From Gloeocapsa sp. PCC 7428 (GTDB lineage Bacteria > Cyanobacteriota > Cyanobacteriia > Cyanobacteriales > Chroococcidiopsidaceae): a stretch of DNA of 64,000 nucleotides. A program made the translations under genes and the position numbers. The notes beneath the pieces were generated by a model that did not search any database, was not told the origin of the DNA, and saw only the letters and a list, made by a program, of their open reading frames with translations. This document shows positions 37,103 through 44,232 of the stretch, one piece after another. The DNA lies in assembly GCF_000317555.1 (NCBI RefSeq), contig NC_019745.1:3410001-3474000 (forward strand). Reading direction: 5' to 3'. Position 1 is the stretch's first letter, and the number at the start of each line of letters is the position of its first letter.

Positions 37103-37525
37103 TCATTGATACTTATTACGGTTAGTCGTTTTAATTCGCTTTCTCCAACGATTCTTTGAACGACGCTGCAATAAGCTACCAGATGCAACTATACCTATTA
37201 AAGTTATTGGTAGTTGCCATTGCTGTTTTTTTGAGCTAATAATTCGTGATTCTCTTCTCGTGGGTTGATGGATTTTATCAGCTGTAGAATTGTACGCTGT
37301 TCCTGCTAATGAAAAAGCACTTGCAGCAATTAAAAGGCTCAAAGCTACGGGATTTTTTGCTAGAGGTTTACTACTTTTAATTTTGTACGAAGCGTAGATA
37401 AACCAGAGGAATATAAGACCACTAACAATCAGTAAAAAAGTAATAATGAATTGATTGTTGCCAAAGGTGTAAATTGGTCCTTCAGCTTCAAGAAATTCTT
37501 TTGGATTGCTAAACGGACTACTCAT
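37103..37525 (-). CDS. Small membrane protein of unknown function in amt operon
   Basis: Protein of 140 residues that I do not recognise. It shows membrane segments at about 27-47 (IITFLLIVSGLIFLWFIYAS) and 59-76, and a weaker hydrophobic stretch near 105-117, ending in a very basic tail (RRSKNRWRKRIKTTNRNK). It lies 15 bp after amt and 6 bp before the MOSC gene, so co-transcription is very likely. Confidence 0.7.
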   Translation of the reverse strand: MSSPFSNPKEFLEAEGPIYTFGNNQFIITFLLIVSGLIFLWFIYASYKIKSSKPLAKNPVALSLLIAASAFSLAGTAYNSTADKIHQPTRRESRIISSKKQQWQLPITLIGIVASGSLLQRRSKNRWRKRIKTTNRNKYQ

Positions 37526-37540
37526 ATTTTTCTTCCTTGT

Positions 37541-38956
37541 TTATTCTTGCATTCCTGGGTTTGGCTCTAATCTTCCTGTTACCGCTTCAGTACAATTTTG
37601 TGCAGCGACTGTTGCTGTTGCCCAGTTCATACTATATTCGGGATAGCCCTCTACACCTAAATCAGCGATGTCTAATCCAGCAATTTCTTCATCGCGAGAT
37701 ACACGCAAAAGATTTAATCTTTTGAGTAGCCAACTTGTAGCATAACCTGGAATAAAACCTAAAACGATGACACAAATTAAGGTAGGAATTAACTGTCCAA
37801 TAAAACCTGTGACAGGTACACCTTCACCTTGAGGGTATCCAGTAGCTAATACTCCTACTGCTAGACTGCCGAGTAACCCACAAAAACCATGAACGCCAAA
37901 AGCACCTACTGCATCATCAATGCCAATGCTTTCAATAAATAAAGCAATTTTTGGCATTAAAAATGCACCGAAGAAAGCTAAAATAATCACAACAGTTGGA
38001 TGGTATAGATCCATGCCAGCACCAACTGAAATAATTCCCGCAAGTCCTCCAGAAATTGTGAAAAAAGGATCGGCTTTGGAAGAAATATAAGCCCCAATAA
38101 TTCCCGCAGCTAGTGCCAGTGTTGTATTGACTCCAATTGAAGCTAAAGTCATTGGAGTTCCGTAAATTGTTGTTTCTCTGGTGTAACCTGGTAGGAAAAT
38201 TAAACAAGCTGCTAAAAATGCATAAAATCCAACAAAAATGAGCATTAAACCCACCATTGTTAACGGTAGATTGTGTGGTAAAATTGGTCTAGAATTTCCT
38301 CTTTCATCGTACTTACCAATCCGAGGACCAAGATTAAGTAATACGCCTAAAGTAAAGAAGCCAGAAACACCATGAACCACTGCTGAACAACCAAAATCGT
38401 GATAGCCAAATGCAGTATAAAACCAACCAAACGGGTTCCATCCCCACGCCGCAGCAAGCACCCAGGTAAATGAGCCTAAAACAATTGATAATATAATATA
38501 TGCACCAATTTTAACTCGTTCGATTAAGGCTCCTGAAAGAATTGAAGCTGTAGTCATGGCAAATAAAGCAAAGGCAAAAAAGAAAACTCCGGTTAAATGG
38601 TCGGCAGTATTTGGTGCTAAAGCAGGCGACCAAGGATAAGATGTTTCTACAACTGCCATTGCCGCTTTTACGGTGTCGTTTGTCGCAGGATTTGTCCAAG
38701 GACCAAGGATTCCACCGCTAACAGGAAATAGCGGAAAAGCATTATAAACCCACCAGCCGAAGAAGAAAAATGCAAGTCCTACACTGGAGAGGGTTAGCAA
38801 GTTTTTTACCATCGTAGCGAGAACGTTTTTTGTGCGCGATGCACCGCCTTCGTAGGCAAGAAAACCCGCGTGAATGAGTAACATGAATACAGAGGCGTAG
38901 AAATAGTAGCTCTCTGAAACGAAGGTTCCTAGAAATTCTTGTGCTTCAGCATTCAT
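37541..38956 (-). CDS. amt: Ammonium transporter (Amt family)
   Basis: Protein of 471 residues with eleven expected membrane helices. The twin pore histidines are visible: H195 in SAVVHGVSGF and H356 in GAFGVHGFCG, with the family signature DFGCSAVVHG. Amt channels conduct ammonium and also methylammonium. It is first of a three-gene operon (amt, small membrane protein, MOSC). Upstream lie a perfect GTA-N8-TAC site (39028-39041) and a palindrome-like site (38988-39001), consistent with nitrogen control. Confidence 0.95.
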   Translation of the reverse strand: MNAEAQEFLGTFVSESYYFYASVFMLLIHAGFLAYEGGASRTKNVLATMVKNLLTLSSVGLAFFFFGWWVYNAFPLFPVSGGILGPWTNPATNDTVKAAMAVVETSYPWSPALAPNTADHLTGVFFFAFALFAMTTASILSGALIERVKIGAYIILSIVLGSFTWVLAAAWGWNPFGWFYTAFGYHDFGCSAVVHGVSGFFTLGVLLNLGPRIGKYDERGNSRPILPHNLPLTMVGLMLIFVGFYAFLAACLIFLPGYTRETTIYGTPMTLASIGVNTTLALAAGIIGAYISSKADPFFTISGGLAGIISVGAGMDLYHPTVVIILAFFGAFLMPKIALFIESIGIDDAVGAFGVHGFCGLLGSLAVGVLATGYPQGEGVPVTGFIGQLIPTLICVIVLGFIPGYATSWLLKRLNLLRVSRDEEIAGLDIADLGVEGYPEYSMNWATATVAAQNCTEAVTGRLEPNPGMQE

Positions 38957-38987
38957 GAGTAATGCTTGGTAAGTTCATACTTGCGAT

Positions 38988-39001
38988 CGTGTTATTACAA
39001 G
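38988..39001. promoter_or_regulatory. Palindrome-like site resembling the GntR operator, upstream of amt
   Basis: CGTGTTATTACAAG matches 12 of 14 bases of CTTGTTATAACAAG, the palindrome at 43250 and 44148. It is 32 bp before the amt start codon. One such match by chance in a window of this size is possible but not likely. Confidence 0.35.
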
Positions 39002-39027
39002 TTTGCGGCTGGTAGTCTTTATTGTTT

Positions 39028-39041
39028 GTAACCAGTGTTAC
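39028..39041. promoter_or_regulatory. NtcA-type binding site upstream of amt
   Basis: GTAACCAGTGTTAC fits GTA-N8-TAC perfectly and is symmetric over five bases each side (GTAAC/GTTAC). It lies about 72 bp before the amt start codon. NtcA commonly activates amt genes in cyanobacteria. A GTAATAAC sequence on the minus strand, about 30 bp closer to the gene, could serve as -10, though the usual spacing is nearer 22. Confidence 0.6.
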
Positions 39042-39090
39042 CAATGGAAAGTTTATACGATTTCACTTTGAACTTACTACAAATAGGCAG

Positions 39091-39197
39091 CTTCAGGAGC
39101 CTGCGCCGTGCGGGGGTTCCCCCCGTTGAGGCGACTGGCGTGGGCAGAGGGGCAGAGGAAGCAAAGGAGAAATGATTTGTCGTTTTTATTTAGTGAA
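39091..39197. repeat. Dispersed palindromic repeats
   Basis: A GC-rich palindromic stretch (GCGGGGGTTCCCCCCGTTG, about 39108-39126) is followed by GGCAGAGGGGCAGAGGAAGC and a tail AAATGGTATTA. The latter part is the reverse complement relative of 4693-4753. Non-coding. Confidence 0.6.
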
Positions 39198-39269
39198 ATG
39201 GTATTAGATTCGAGTTTCATACGGTATTGAGTTAGTTTCTAAATTATCAGGATACTTTTCAAACACTAG

Positions 39270-39497
39270 CTAAATATGCATACCGATATCATTTAAAACT
39301 TGAAAATAGCCCTCATTGCGTTCTCGTATAGCAAAAGCATCTGAAATAGCAAAGGAAAATATTAGAACAGAAACTTTTTTTCCCATTAAGCCGATCGCCG
39401 ATGAAACTCCGCACTTCCTCAACTCGTTTTTGATATTGATTGAGAATTTCTTCTGCCTTTTCTCCTGACCTAGTAATTGAGCAACATATCGAAAATC
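39270..39497 (-). pseudogene. Remnant of an iron-siderophore substrate-binding protein (FecB-like)
   Basis: On the minus strand, three frames read consecutively as RYVAQLLGQ, then KAEEILNQYQKRVEEVRSFI, then VSVLIFSFAISDAFAIRERN and YFQVLNDIGMHI before a stop. This is the middle region of cyanobacterial FecB-type periplasmic siderophore-binding proteins, broken by two frameshifts and lacking both ends. No transport genes are adjacent. Confidence 0.6.
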
Positions 39498-39742
39498 TTA
39501 GTCTGCCTTTGGGAAATTAAGGAATTTGACCCTGTGAATGAATTGGTCAAATGCGATCGCCACACAATACACTAAACGTCTTGCACGAACCCTCTGATAT
39601 GTCATATTAAGATTGCTACAGATGGCTGACGCGGAAGGAAACGCGGGGATTCATTTGTAGCTAGCATTTAGGCAATTGGTATTAATTCTAATTCCCGAAT
39701 TGTGGAAAGCCCAAAAACTTTTCTCCCCTACTTTTTTGCTTC

Positions 39743-41062
39743 CTACGACTGCCCCATGATAAAATCTGTACCTGCAAGCGGTAGTTTTGCCATTGCAGAG
39801 GCTTCGAGCGTGAGTGCAACTAAGTCTTCGCGTTCGAGGTTGTGGACGTTCGATTTACCGCAAGCGCGGGCTAGACTTTGCACTTCCATCACTAAAGATT
39901 GCAAGTAATTTGCAACATAAGTTGTTGCTTCGTCAACGGGTAGCCGTTGCATTAAGTCTGCGTCTTGGGTAGTGATACCTACTGGGCACATTCCGGTATG
40001 GCAATGGTGACAGTGATAAGGTTCAGTGCCTAATTTGTGGTAATCTTCTATATATACAGGTTTATTACAACCCATCGCAATTAAAGTTGCAGTTCCCAAA
40101 CTGACAGCATCTGCGCCTAAAGCTAAGGCTTTAGCAACATCAGGTCCTGAACGAATACCACCGGAAATGATTAACTGTACTTCTCCATAAACACCGATTT
40201 CTTGTAAAGCTTCTACAGCTTGCACCAGCGCTGGAAGCGTGGGAATTCCAGTGTGTTCTTGAAAAATGCTTTGCGTAGCGGCGGTTCCTCCTTCCATCCC
40301 ATCAAGGACGATCGCATCTGCACCCGCTTTGACCGCAAGTTTGACATCATCTTTAACGCGGGTAGCGCCCATTTTGACGTAAATCGGAATTTCCCAATCA
40401 GTGGCTTCGCGCAATTCTTCTATTTTTATTCTGAGATCGTCAGGACCAATCCAATCAGGGTGACGACACGGCGATCGCTGATCGACACCTTCGGGTAATG
40501 TCCGCATTCCAGCGACAACTTTATTCACTTTTTGCCCTAGTAGTAAACCACCACCGCCAGGTTTTGCCCCTTGTCCGACAACAATTTCAATCGCATCAGC
40601 TTTTTTCAAATCGGTTGGATTAAAACCATAACGCGAGGGTAGGCATTGATAAACTAACTTAGAGGAAGCTTCGCGTTCAGCAGGTAGCATTCCACCATCA
40701 CCCGTTGTTGTTGAGGTTCCGAGTAAGGTTGCAGCGCGCCCTAGTGCGACTTTAGCGTTGTAAGAAAGTGCGCCGAAACTCATTCCGGCAATTGTAATCG
40801 GAATTTCTAGTTCCATCGGGCGTTTAGCGTAGCGCGTACCAATGAATGTTTTCGTTGTGCATTTCTCGCGGTAGCCTTCGAGAGGAAGTCGCGTGAGGGA
40901 AGTTGTCAGAAAAACGAGATCGTCAAAGCGAGGAACATTCCGCAGCGCCCCATACCCGCGAATGATATAGCGTCCTAATTCTGCACGTTCTTGAATTGCG
41001 GCGATCGCTTCGGGCGTATACGTGCTACTTGTTTTTAATACTTTTTTTTCACTATCCATCAC
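39743..41062 (-). CDS. glxD: Glutamate-synthase-like FMN protein (GlxD/MgsC type)
   Basis: Protein of 439 residues equivalent to the FMN/Fe-S synthase domain of glutamate synthase. Seen: TIAGMSFGALSYNAKVALG, GQGAKPGGGGLLLGQKV, IVLDGMEGGTAAT, LIISGGIRSGPDVAKALALG and the iron-sulfur cysteines in HCHHCHTGMCPVGI. Stand-alone proteins of this size occur with GlxB and GlxC, which lie upstream here in order B-C-D. In methylotrophs this trio is N-methylglutamate synthase (MgsABC); in rhizobia it is GlxBCD of unclear substrate. It would transfer an amine or ammonia group to an oxoacid. Confidence 0.88.
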   Translation of the reverse strand: MMDSEKKVLKTSSTYTPEAIAAIQERAELGRYIIRGYGALRNVPRFDDLVFLTTSLTRLPLEGYREKCTTKTFIGTRYAKRPMELEIPITIAGMSFGALSYNAKVALGRAATLLGTSTTTGDGGMLPAEREASSKLVYQCLPSRYGFNPTDLKKADAIEIVVGQGAKPGGGGLLLGQKVNKVVAGMRTLPEGVDQRSPCRHPDWIGPDDLRIKIEELREATDWEIPIYVKMGATRVKDDVKLAVKAGADAIVLDGMEGGTAATQSIFQEHTGIPTLPALVQAVEALQEIGVYGEVQLIISGGIRSGPDVAKALALGADAVSLGTATLIAMGCNKPVYIEDYHKLGTEPYHCHHCHTGMCPVGITTQDADLMQRLPVDEATTYVANYLQSLVMEVQSLARACGKSNVHNLEREDLVALTLEASAMAKLPLAGTDFIMGQS

Positions 41063-41222
41063 TTTACTCTATTCCCTACTAGCGACTAACTGCTTTATTC
41101 TTCGGCGTTGCTGAACAGAAGTATGATTTTCCCCCCTCGGCCACGCCAGTTGTACGCCACTTGCACTCAACGAGGACACCCCCAATGGCGCAGTGGTTCC
41201 CCAATTCTGGGGGGAACCAAAT

Positions 41223-41291
41223 CTTTCAAAGTCCCCCCAGTTTGGGGGATTTAGGGGGCTGATACGAGTACGGTTACTTAACGATTCATAC
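41223..41291 (-). repeat. Dispersed repeat, copy B
   Basis: The minus strand reads GAATCGTTAAGTAACC, then CCCCCTAAATCCCCCAAA, then GGGGGACTTTGAAAG, matching copy A at 14278-14345 over about 68 bp. Repeat-like GC-rich sequence extends to about 41125. A frame through it (41069-41293) is a by-product of the repeat and not a gene. Confidence 0.75.
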
Positions 41292-41328
41292 ATTGATTAA
41301 GCAATGCCTATTCTTCCTCTCATTACCC

Positions 41329-42030
41329 CTAATAATTCGCCCAATCTTTCGCTTTGAAGTGATACAGTTGTTTAGCACAAACGACTTTTTTAAAGTTGTA
41401 GTCTCTAGCGCTTATACTAAGTGCTGAGAGTTCTTGTTCTAAAAGTTGCCAGTCGGCATCGTTCATCGGTTCAAGTTTGGCGTCTGCACCTAATGAGTTG
41501 ATTTCTCCGCCGACGAATATAGTACCGTCGTAGATGGAATCGGCTAAATTTGCTCCTGCATTGCCACACACAATCATGCATCCCTGCTGCATCATAAATG
41601 CTGAACCGTAGCCGACATTACCCGTTACAATGATTGTTGCACCTTTGAGCGAAATTCCGGCGCGCGGTCCTGCATGACCAAGAATGCATATTTTACCTCC
41701 GTGGGCAGATGCGGCGGCGTTGGCGGAAGCGTTGCCGTGAATGGTAATATTACCACTCATGAGATTTTCGCCGACTGACCAACCACAATCACCAAAAACT
41801 TCGATGTTGATATTCTCGCTTAGTCCGCCACAGTAGTATCCTACGGGTCCTTCGATTGAGATCGCAATGTTTTGCGTAATGCCGACGGCAAGGTTATGTC
41901 TTCCTGCGGGGTTGAGGAGTTTAACGGTGGGGATGCTTTCGGATGCTAGGGCTTTGAGTTTTTGATTGATTTCACGGGTGGTGAGGTTGGTGCAGTCGAT
42001 TCGGGTTTGTTGGAAGATTGTTTGGTGCAT
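41329..42030 (-). CDS. glxC: Glutamate-synthase GXGXG-domain protein (GlxC/MgsB type)
   Basis: Protein of 233 residues from the ATG at 42030 (a TTG 24 bp upstream is less likely). It is the right-handed beta-helix of the glutamate synthase C-terminal domain: VGITQNIAISIEGPVGYYCG, GDCGWSVGENLMSGNITIHG, GHAGPRAGISLKG and VGGEINSLGADAKLEPM. It acts as structural scaffold between amidotransferase and FMN subunits. Spacing to glxB is 91 bp, filled by a small palindromic repeat. Confidence 0.88.
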   Translation of the reverse strand: MHQTIFQQTRIDCTNLTTREINQKLKALASESIPTVKLLNPAGRHNLAVGITQNIAISIEGPVGYYCGGLSENINIEVFGDCGWSVGENLMSGNITIHGNASANAAASAHGGKICILGHAGPRAGISLKGATIIVTGNVGYGSAFMMQQGCMIVCGNAGANLADSIYDGTIFVGGEINSLGADAKLEPMNDADWQLLEQELSALSISARDYNFKKVVCAKQLYHFKAKDWANY

Positions 42031-42065
42031 GGAGGGTTTGGGGAAGAACCGCAAAGGTGCATAGA

Positions 42066-42078
42066 CGCCCGTAGGGCG
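42066..42078. repeat. Small palindromic repeat between glxB and glxC
   Basis: CGCCC-GTA-GGGCG is a perfect palindrome followed by GGCTTCTCGTAGAG. It sits in the gap between two genes of one operon and resembles other GC-rich palindromic inserts in this window (near 4650 and 43170). Confidence 0.55.
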
Positions 42079-42121
42079 GCTTCTCGTAGAGTAGGATGCA
42101 AAGAAGAAGTTTGATCTGGTT

Positions 42122-43057
42122 TTATACGAGTTCTAGGTGTGGAGTTGGTTTGTTGGTGGTTGACCAAGTTTTGATTTCTCCGGCGTCGGGTTCGGAGATT
42201 TTGGCGTTGGGGTTGTAGTGAGGGAGGTTGAGGAAGCAGCGGTATTCGGAGGCGATCGCAACCATTTCTGGCGTTTCATAGATAACTGCTGGTTTGGCGG
42301 CGAATTTGTCGCGGACAAGTGCAATTTTATCAGTGGTGGCGACGAGAAATGTGTATGTACCGTCGATGTCGTTGAGGAGATTTTGCAGGGATTGTTCGAG
42401 CGAGTAGCCTTGCAGAAGTTGGTAGCGGATGTAGTGTGCGATCGCTTCTGAATCGTTGTCAGTTTCAAACACGATGCCTTTTTTTTCTAAAGTGAATCGC
42501 AGTTTGTAGTAATTTGAAATTTGTCCGTTATGCACAATGCATAAATCGGGTGCTGAGGTGAAGGGATGCGAGTGATACGTATCGACAATTGATTCGGTTG
42601 CCATGCGCGTGTGTCCGATTCCATGACTTCCGGTAAAGTTGTTTAATTGGTACTTCTGAAATAAGTTTTCTGCTGTGCCAACTTCTTTGTATATTTCTAA
42701 TAGCTGCCCTGTACTCATCAAATGTACTTGCGGAAAAGAAATCGCTAAGTGTCGCTTAATCTGTGCTAAATTTAATGGCTTATCTGTTGTGTCTAGAATG
42801 ATCCGCCTACCGTTCGCGATCGCATCAAATTCAATAACTTTAGTTTGCTTTTCCCACCAGTGTTTTACTTCTTCCCAAGAGACATCTTCCGCAGCAAATA
42901 ACAGAATTTTTAATTGATGCGTTGCTGATCCATAAACTCCTACTCCACAAGAATCAGGTCCTCGTGTTTCAAGTGGTTGAATTAATCTTAAGAGATCGTT
43001 ACCTAAATTCTTGTATAGTTCTGGTTGACGATAAATAATTCCTGCTATACCACACAC
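42122..43057 (-). CDS. glxB: Class II glutamine amidotransferase (GlxB/MgsA type)
   Basis: Protein of 311 residues beginning MCGIAGI; Cys2 becomes the N-terminal nucleophile after Met removal. Other amidotransferase marks: ETRGPDSCGVGVYG, IGHTRMATESIVD, HPFTSAPDLCIVHNGQISNY and FETDNDSEAIAHYI. It releases ammonia from glutamine for the GlxD reaction. First gene of glxB-glxC-glxD; a palindromic operator lies about 190 bp upstream. Confidence 0.9.
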   Translation of the reverse strand: MCGIAGIIYRQPELYKNLGNDLLRLIQPLETRGPDSCGVGVYGSATHQLKILLFAAEDVSWEEVKHWWEKQTKVIEFDAIANGRRIILDTTDKPLNLAQIKRHLAISFPQVHLMSTGQLLEIYKEVGTAENLFQKYQLNNFTGSHGIGHTRMATESIVDTYHSHPFTSAPDLCIVHNGQISNYYKLRFTLEKKGIVFETDNDSEAIAHYIRYQLLQGYSLEQSLQNLLNDIDGTYTFLVATTDKIALVRDKFAAKPAVIYETPEMVAIASEYRCFLNLPHYNPNAKISEPDAGEIKTWSTTNKPTPHLELV

Positions 43058-43139
43058 AATCTATCCCTCCCGAAGCATAAAGCTGAAATATAGCAACCTC
43101 AAATAATTTAGAAAAATCGTCTCTAACTCTTCCCTTGTC

Positions 43140-43195
43140 TTTCTTTTGTGTGCTTTGTGCCCTACCCTACGGGAAGGCTACGCCTATGTGATTTA
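43140..43195. repeat. TTTGTG-type dispersed repeat with palindromic insert
   Basis: TTTGTGTGCTTTGTG is followed by CCCTACGGGAAGGCTACGCC and then TATGTGATTTA. Compared with the uninterrupted relative at about 54538-54567 it carries an extra palindromic segment. It lies between glxB and its upstream operator. Confidence 0.6.
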
Positions 43196-43249
43196 TTTCA
43201 AAAAGACCAACGCCTCAAACTACGATTGCTATAGCTAGGTAAATTTTAT

Positions 43250-43263
43250 CTTGTTATAACAAG
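43250..43263. promoter_or_regulatory. GntR-type operator palindrome upstream of glxB
   Basis: CTTGTTATAACAAG is a perfect 14-bp palindrome between the GntR gene and glxB. On the minus strand it is directly followed by ATAAAATT, a possible -10. A near-identical site lies in the GntR/FAD divergent promoter (44148-44163). Confidence 0.6.
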
Positions 43264-43302
43264 AATAGATAACTCAATCTGTGTCTAAAATTACCGATTT
43301 TT

Positions 43303-44109
43303 TTAGGTTTCCTTGTCAACCTGAATAGTAGTGCCCTGCTTTGTCAACGTCACCGAGTAGCACAAAGTATCAGCGCGTGAAAGCGTTTCGCCGCAAATAA
43401 CTGGTTTGTCTCCTGTTGTATAAGCCACGTAGCGATTGACAAGCAACGGCGCACCTAGAGGGATGTCTAAGTATTCGCTGACTTCGTGCGTCGCATGGGT
43501 GCATTCAATGATTGTTTCCACGCGTTCGATCGCTACACCATTGCTATCAAGTGTCGGGTAAATTAAGCTTGATTGTAGTTCGGTTGCAAATGTCTTTCCC
43601 AAATCAAAAGGAATGTAGGTAATGTCTACTGCAACAGGATTTTGATCCGTGAGGATGACCTTTTTCTGGCAATAAACTTGTGGTGTACCCTCCTCTAGCT
43701 GTAACTGCTTACACACCTTGGGCGAAGGCACAACGGTATCAAAACTGAGGCTGTGAATACTAGCGGTAGAACCTTGACGCGCCATGTCTTCATCAAAGAA
43801 GATCAACGGATTTGATAGCGATCGCGTCACCTTCTTTCGATCTTTAACGAAAACTCCCTTACCGCGATGCGAAATCACTAACCCTTGATTGACTAAATTG
43901 GCGATCGCGCGGCGCACAGTAATTCGACTCACATTAAATTGCAACATCAACTGATGTTCGCTCGGTAGTTGCTCTCCTGGTGCGTATTCATCGCTCAAAA
44001 TTTGCTCGCGTAGCTTTTCTGAAATTGCTAAATGCAAGGGAAGATTGGAATTAACTGCTACTATCGATGTCATTGAAAATATTTGAGAGCCTTTCTTTAA
44101 TTGTGTCAT
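43303..44109 (-). CDS. GntR family regulator, HutC/UTRA type
   Basis: Protein of 268 residues. The GntR winged helix is about 25-85 (LREQILSDEYAPGEQLPSEH, FNVSRITVRRAIANLVNQGL), and the UTRA ligand domain about 105-255 (YCQKKVILTDQNPVAVDITY, GAPLLVNRYVAY). Its ATG may be at 44109 or 36 bp further in. It is divergent from the FAD oxidoreductase, and palindromes of the form CTTGTTATAACAAG lie in both its flanking promoter regions, so it probably regulates itself, the oxidase and glxBCD. HutC-like regulators usually respond to amine or amino acid metabolites. Confidence 0.88.
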   Translation of the reverse strand: MTQLKKGSQIFSMTSIVAVNSNLPLHLAISEKLREQILSDEYAPGEQLPSEHQLMLQFNVSRITVRRAIANLVNQGLVISHRGKGVFVKDRKKVTRSLSNPLIFFDEDMARQGSTASIHSLSFDTVVPSPKVCKQLQLEEGTPQVYCQKKVILTDQNPVAVDITYIPFDLGKTFATELQSSLIYPTLDSNGVAIERVETIIECTHATHEVSEYLDIPLGAPLLVNRYVAYTTGDKPVICGETLSRADTLCYSVTLTKQGTTIQVDKET

Positions 44110-44147
44110 GTATCGCTTTTGCTATGGCTCTAGATAAATTCAAACAT

Positions 44148-44163
44148 ACTTGTTATAATAAGT
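44148..44163. promoter_or_regulatory. GntR-type operator in the divergent GntR/FAD promoter
   Basis: ACTTGTTATAATAAGT is a 16-bp palindrome with one mismatched pair and contains a perfect TATAAT (44154-44159) facing the FAD gene. A repressor bound here would block the -10 box. Confidence 0.6.
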
Positions 44164-44232
44164 TTTCTTGCCGCAAGGTCAGGTAACATTCATCACCAAT
44201 CACCTCGCTTGCTTTCATTAGGAGAATTCTGA

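Larger units (their letters stand above)
38957..39742. other. Long intergenic region with regulatory sites, repeats and a gene remnant
   Basis: 786 bp between the starts/ends of amt and glxD. From left: amt regulatory sites (38988-39041), dispersed palindromic repeats (39091-39197), a siderophore-binding-protein remnant (39270-39497, minus strand), then sequence without recognisable features. No intact gene seen. Confidence 0.6.

Noticed and set aside
41069-41293. 74-codon minus-strand frame next to glxD
   Set aside because: Its sequence is the dispersed repeat (copy B and its extension); the same repeat is non-coding at 14278.
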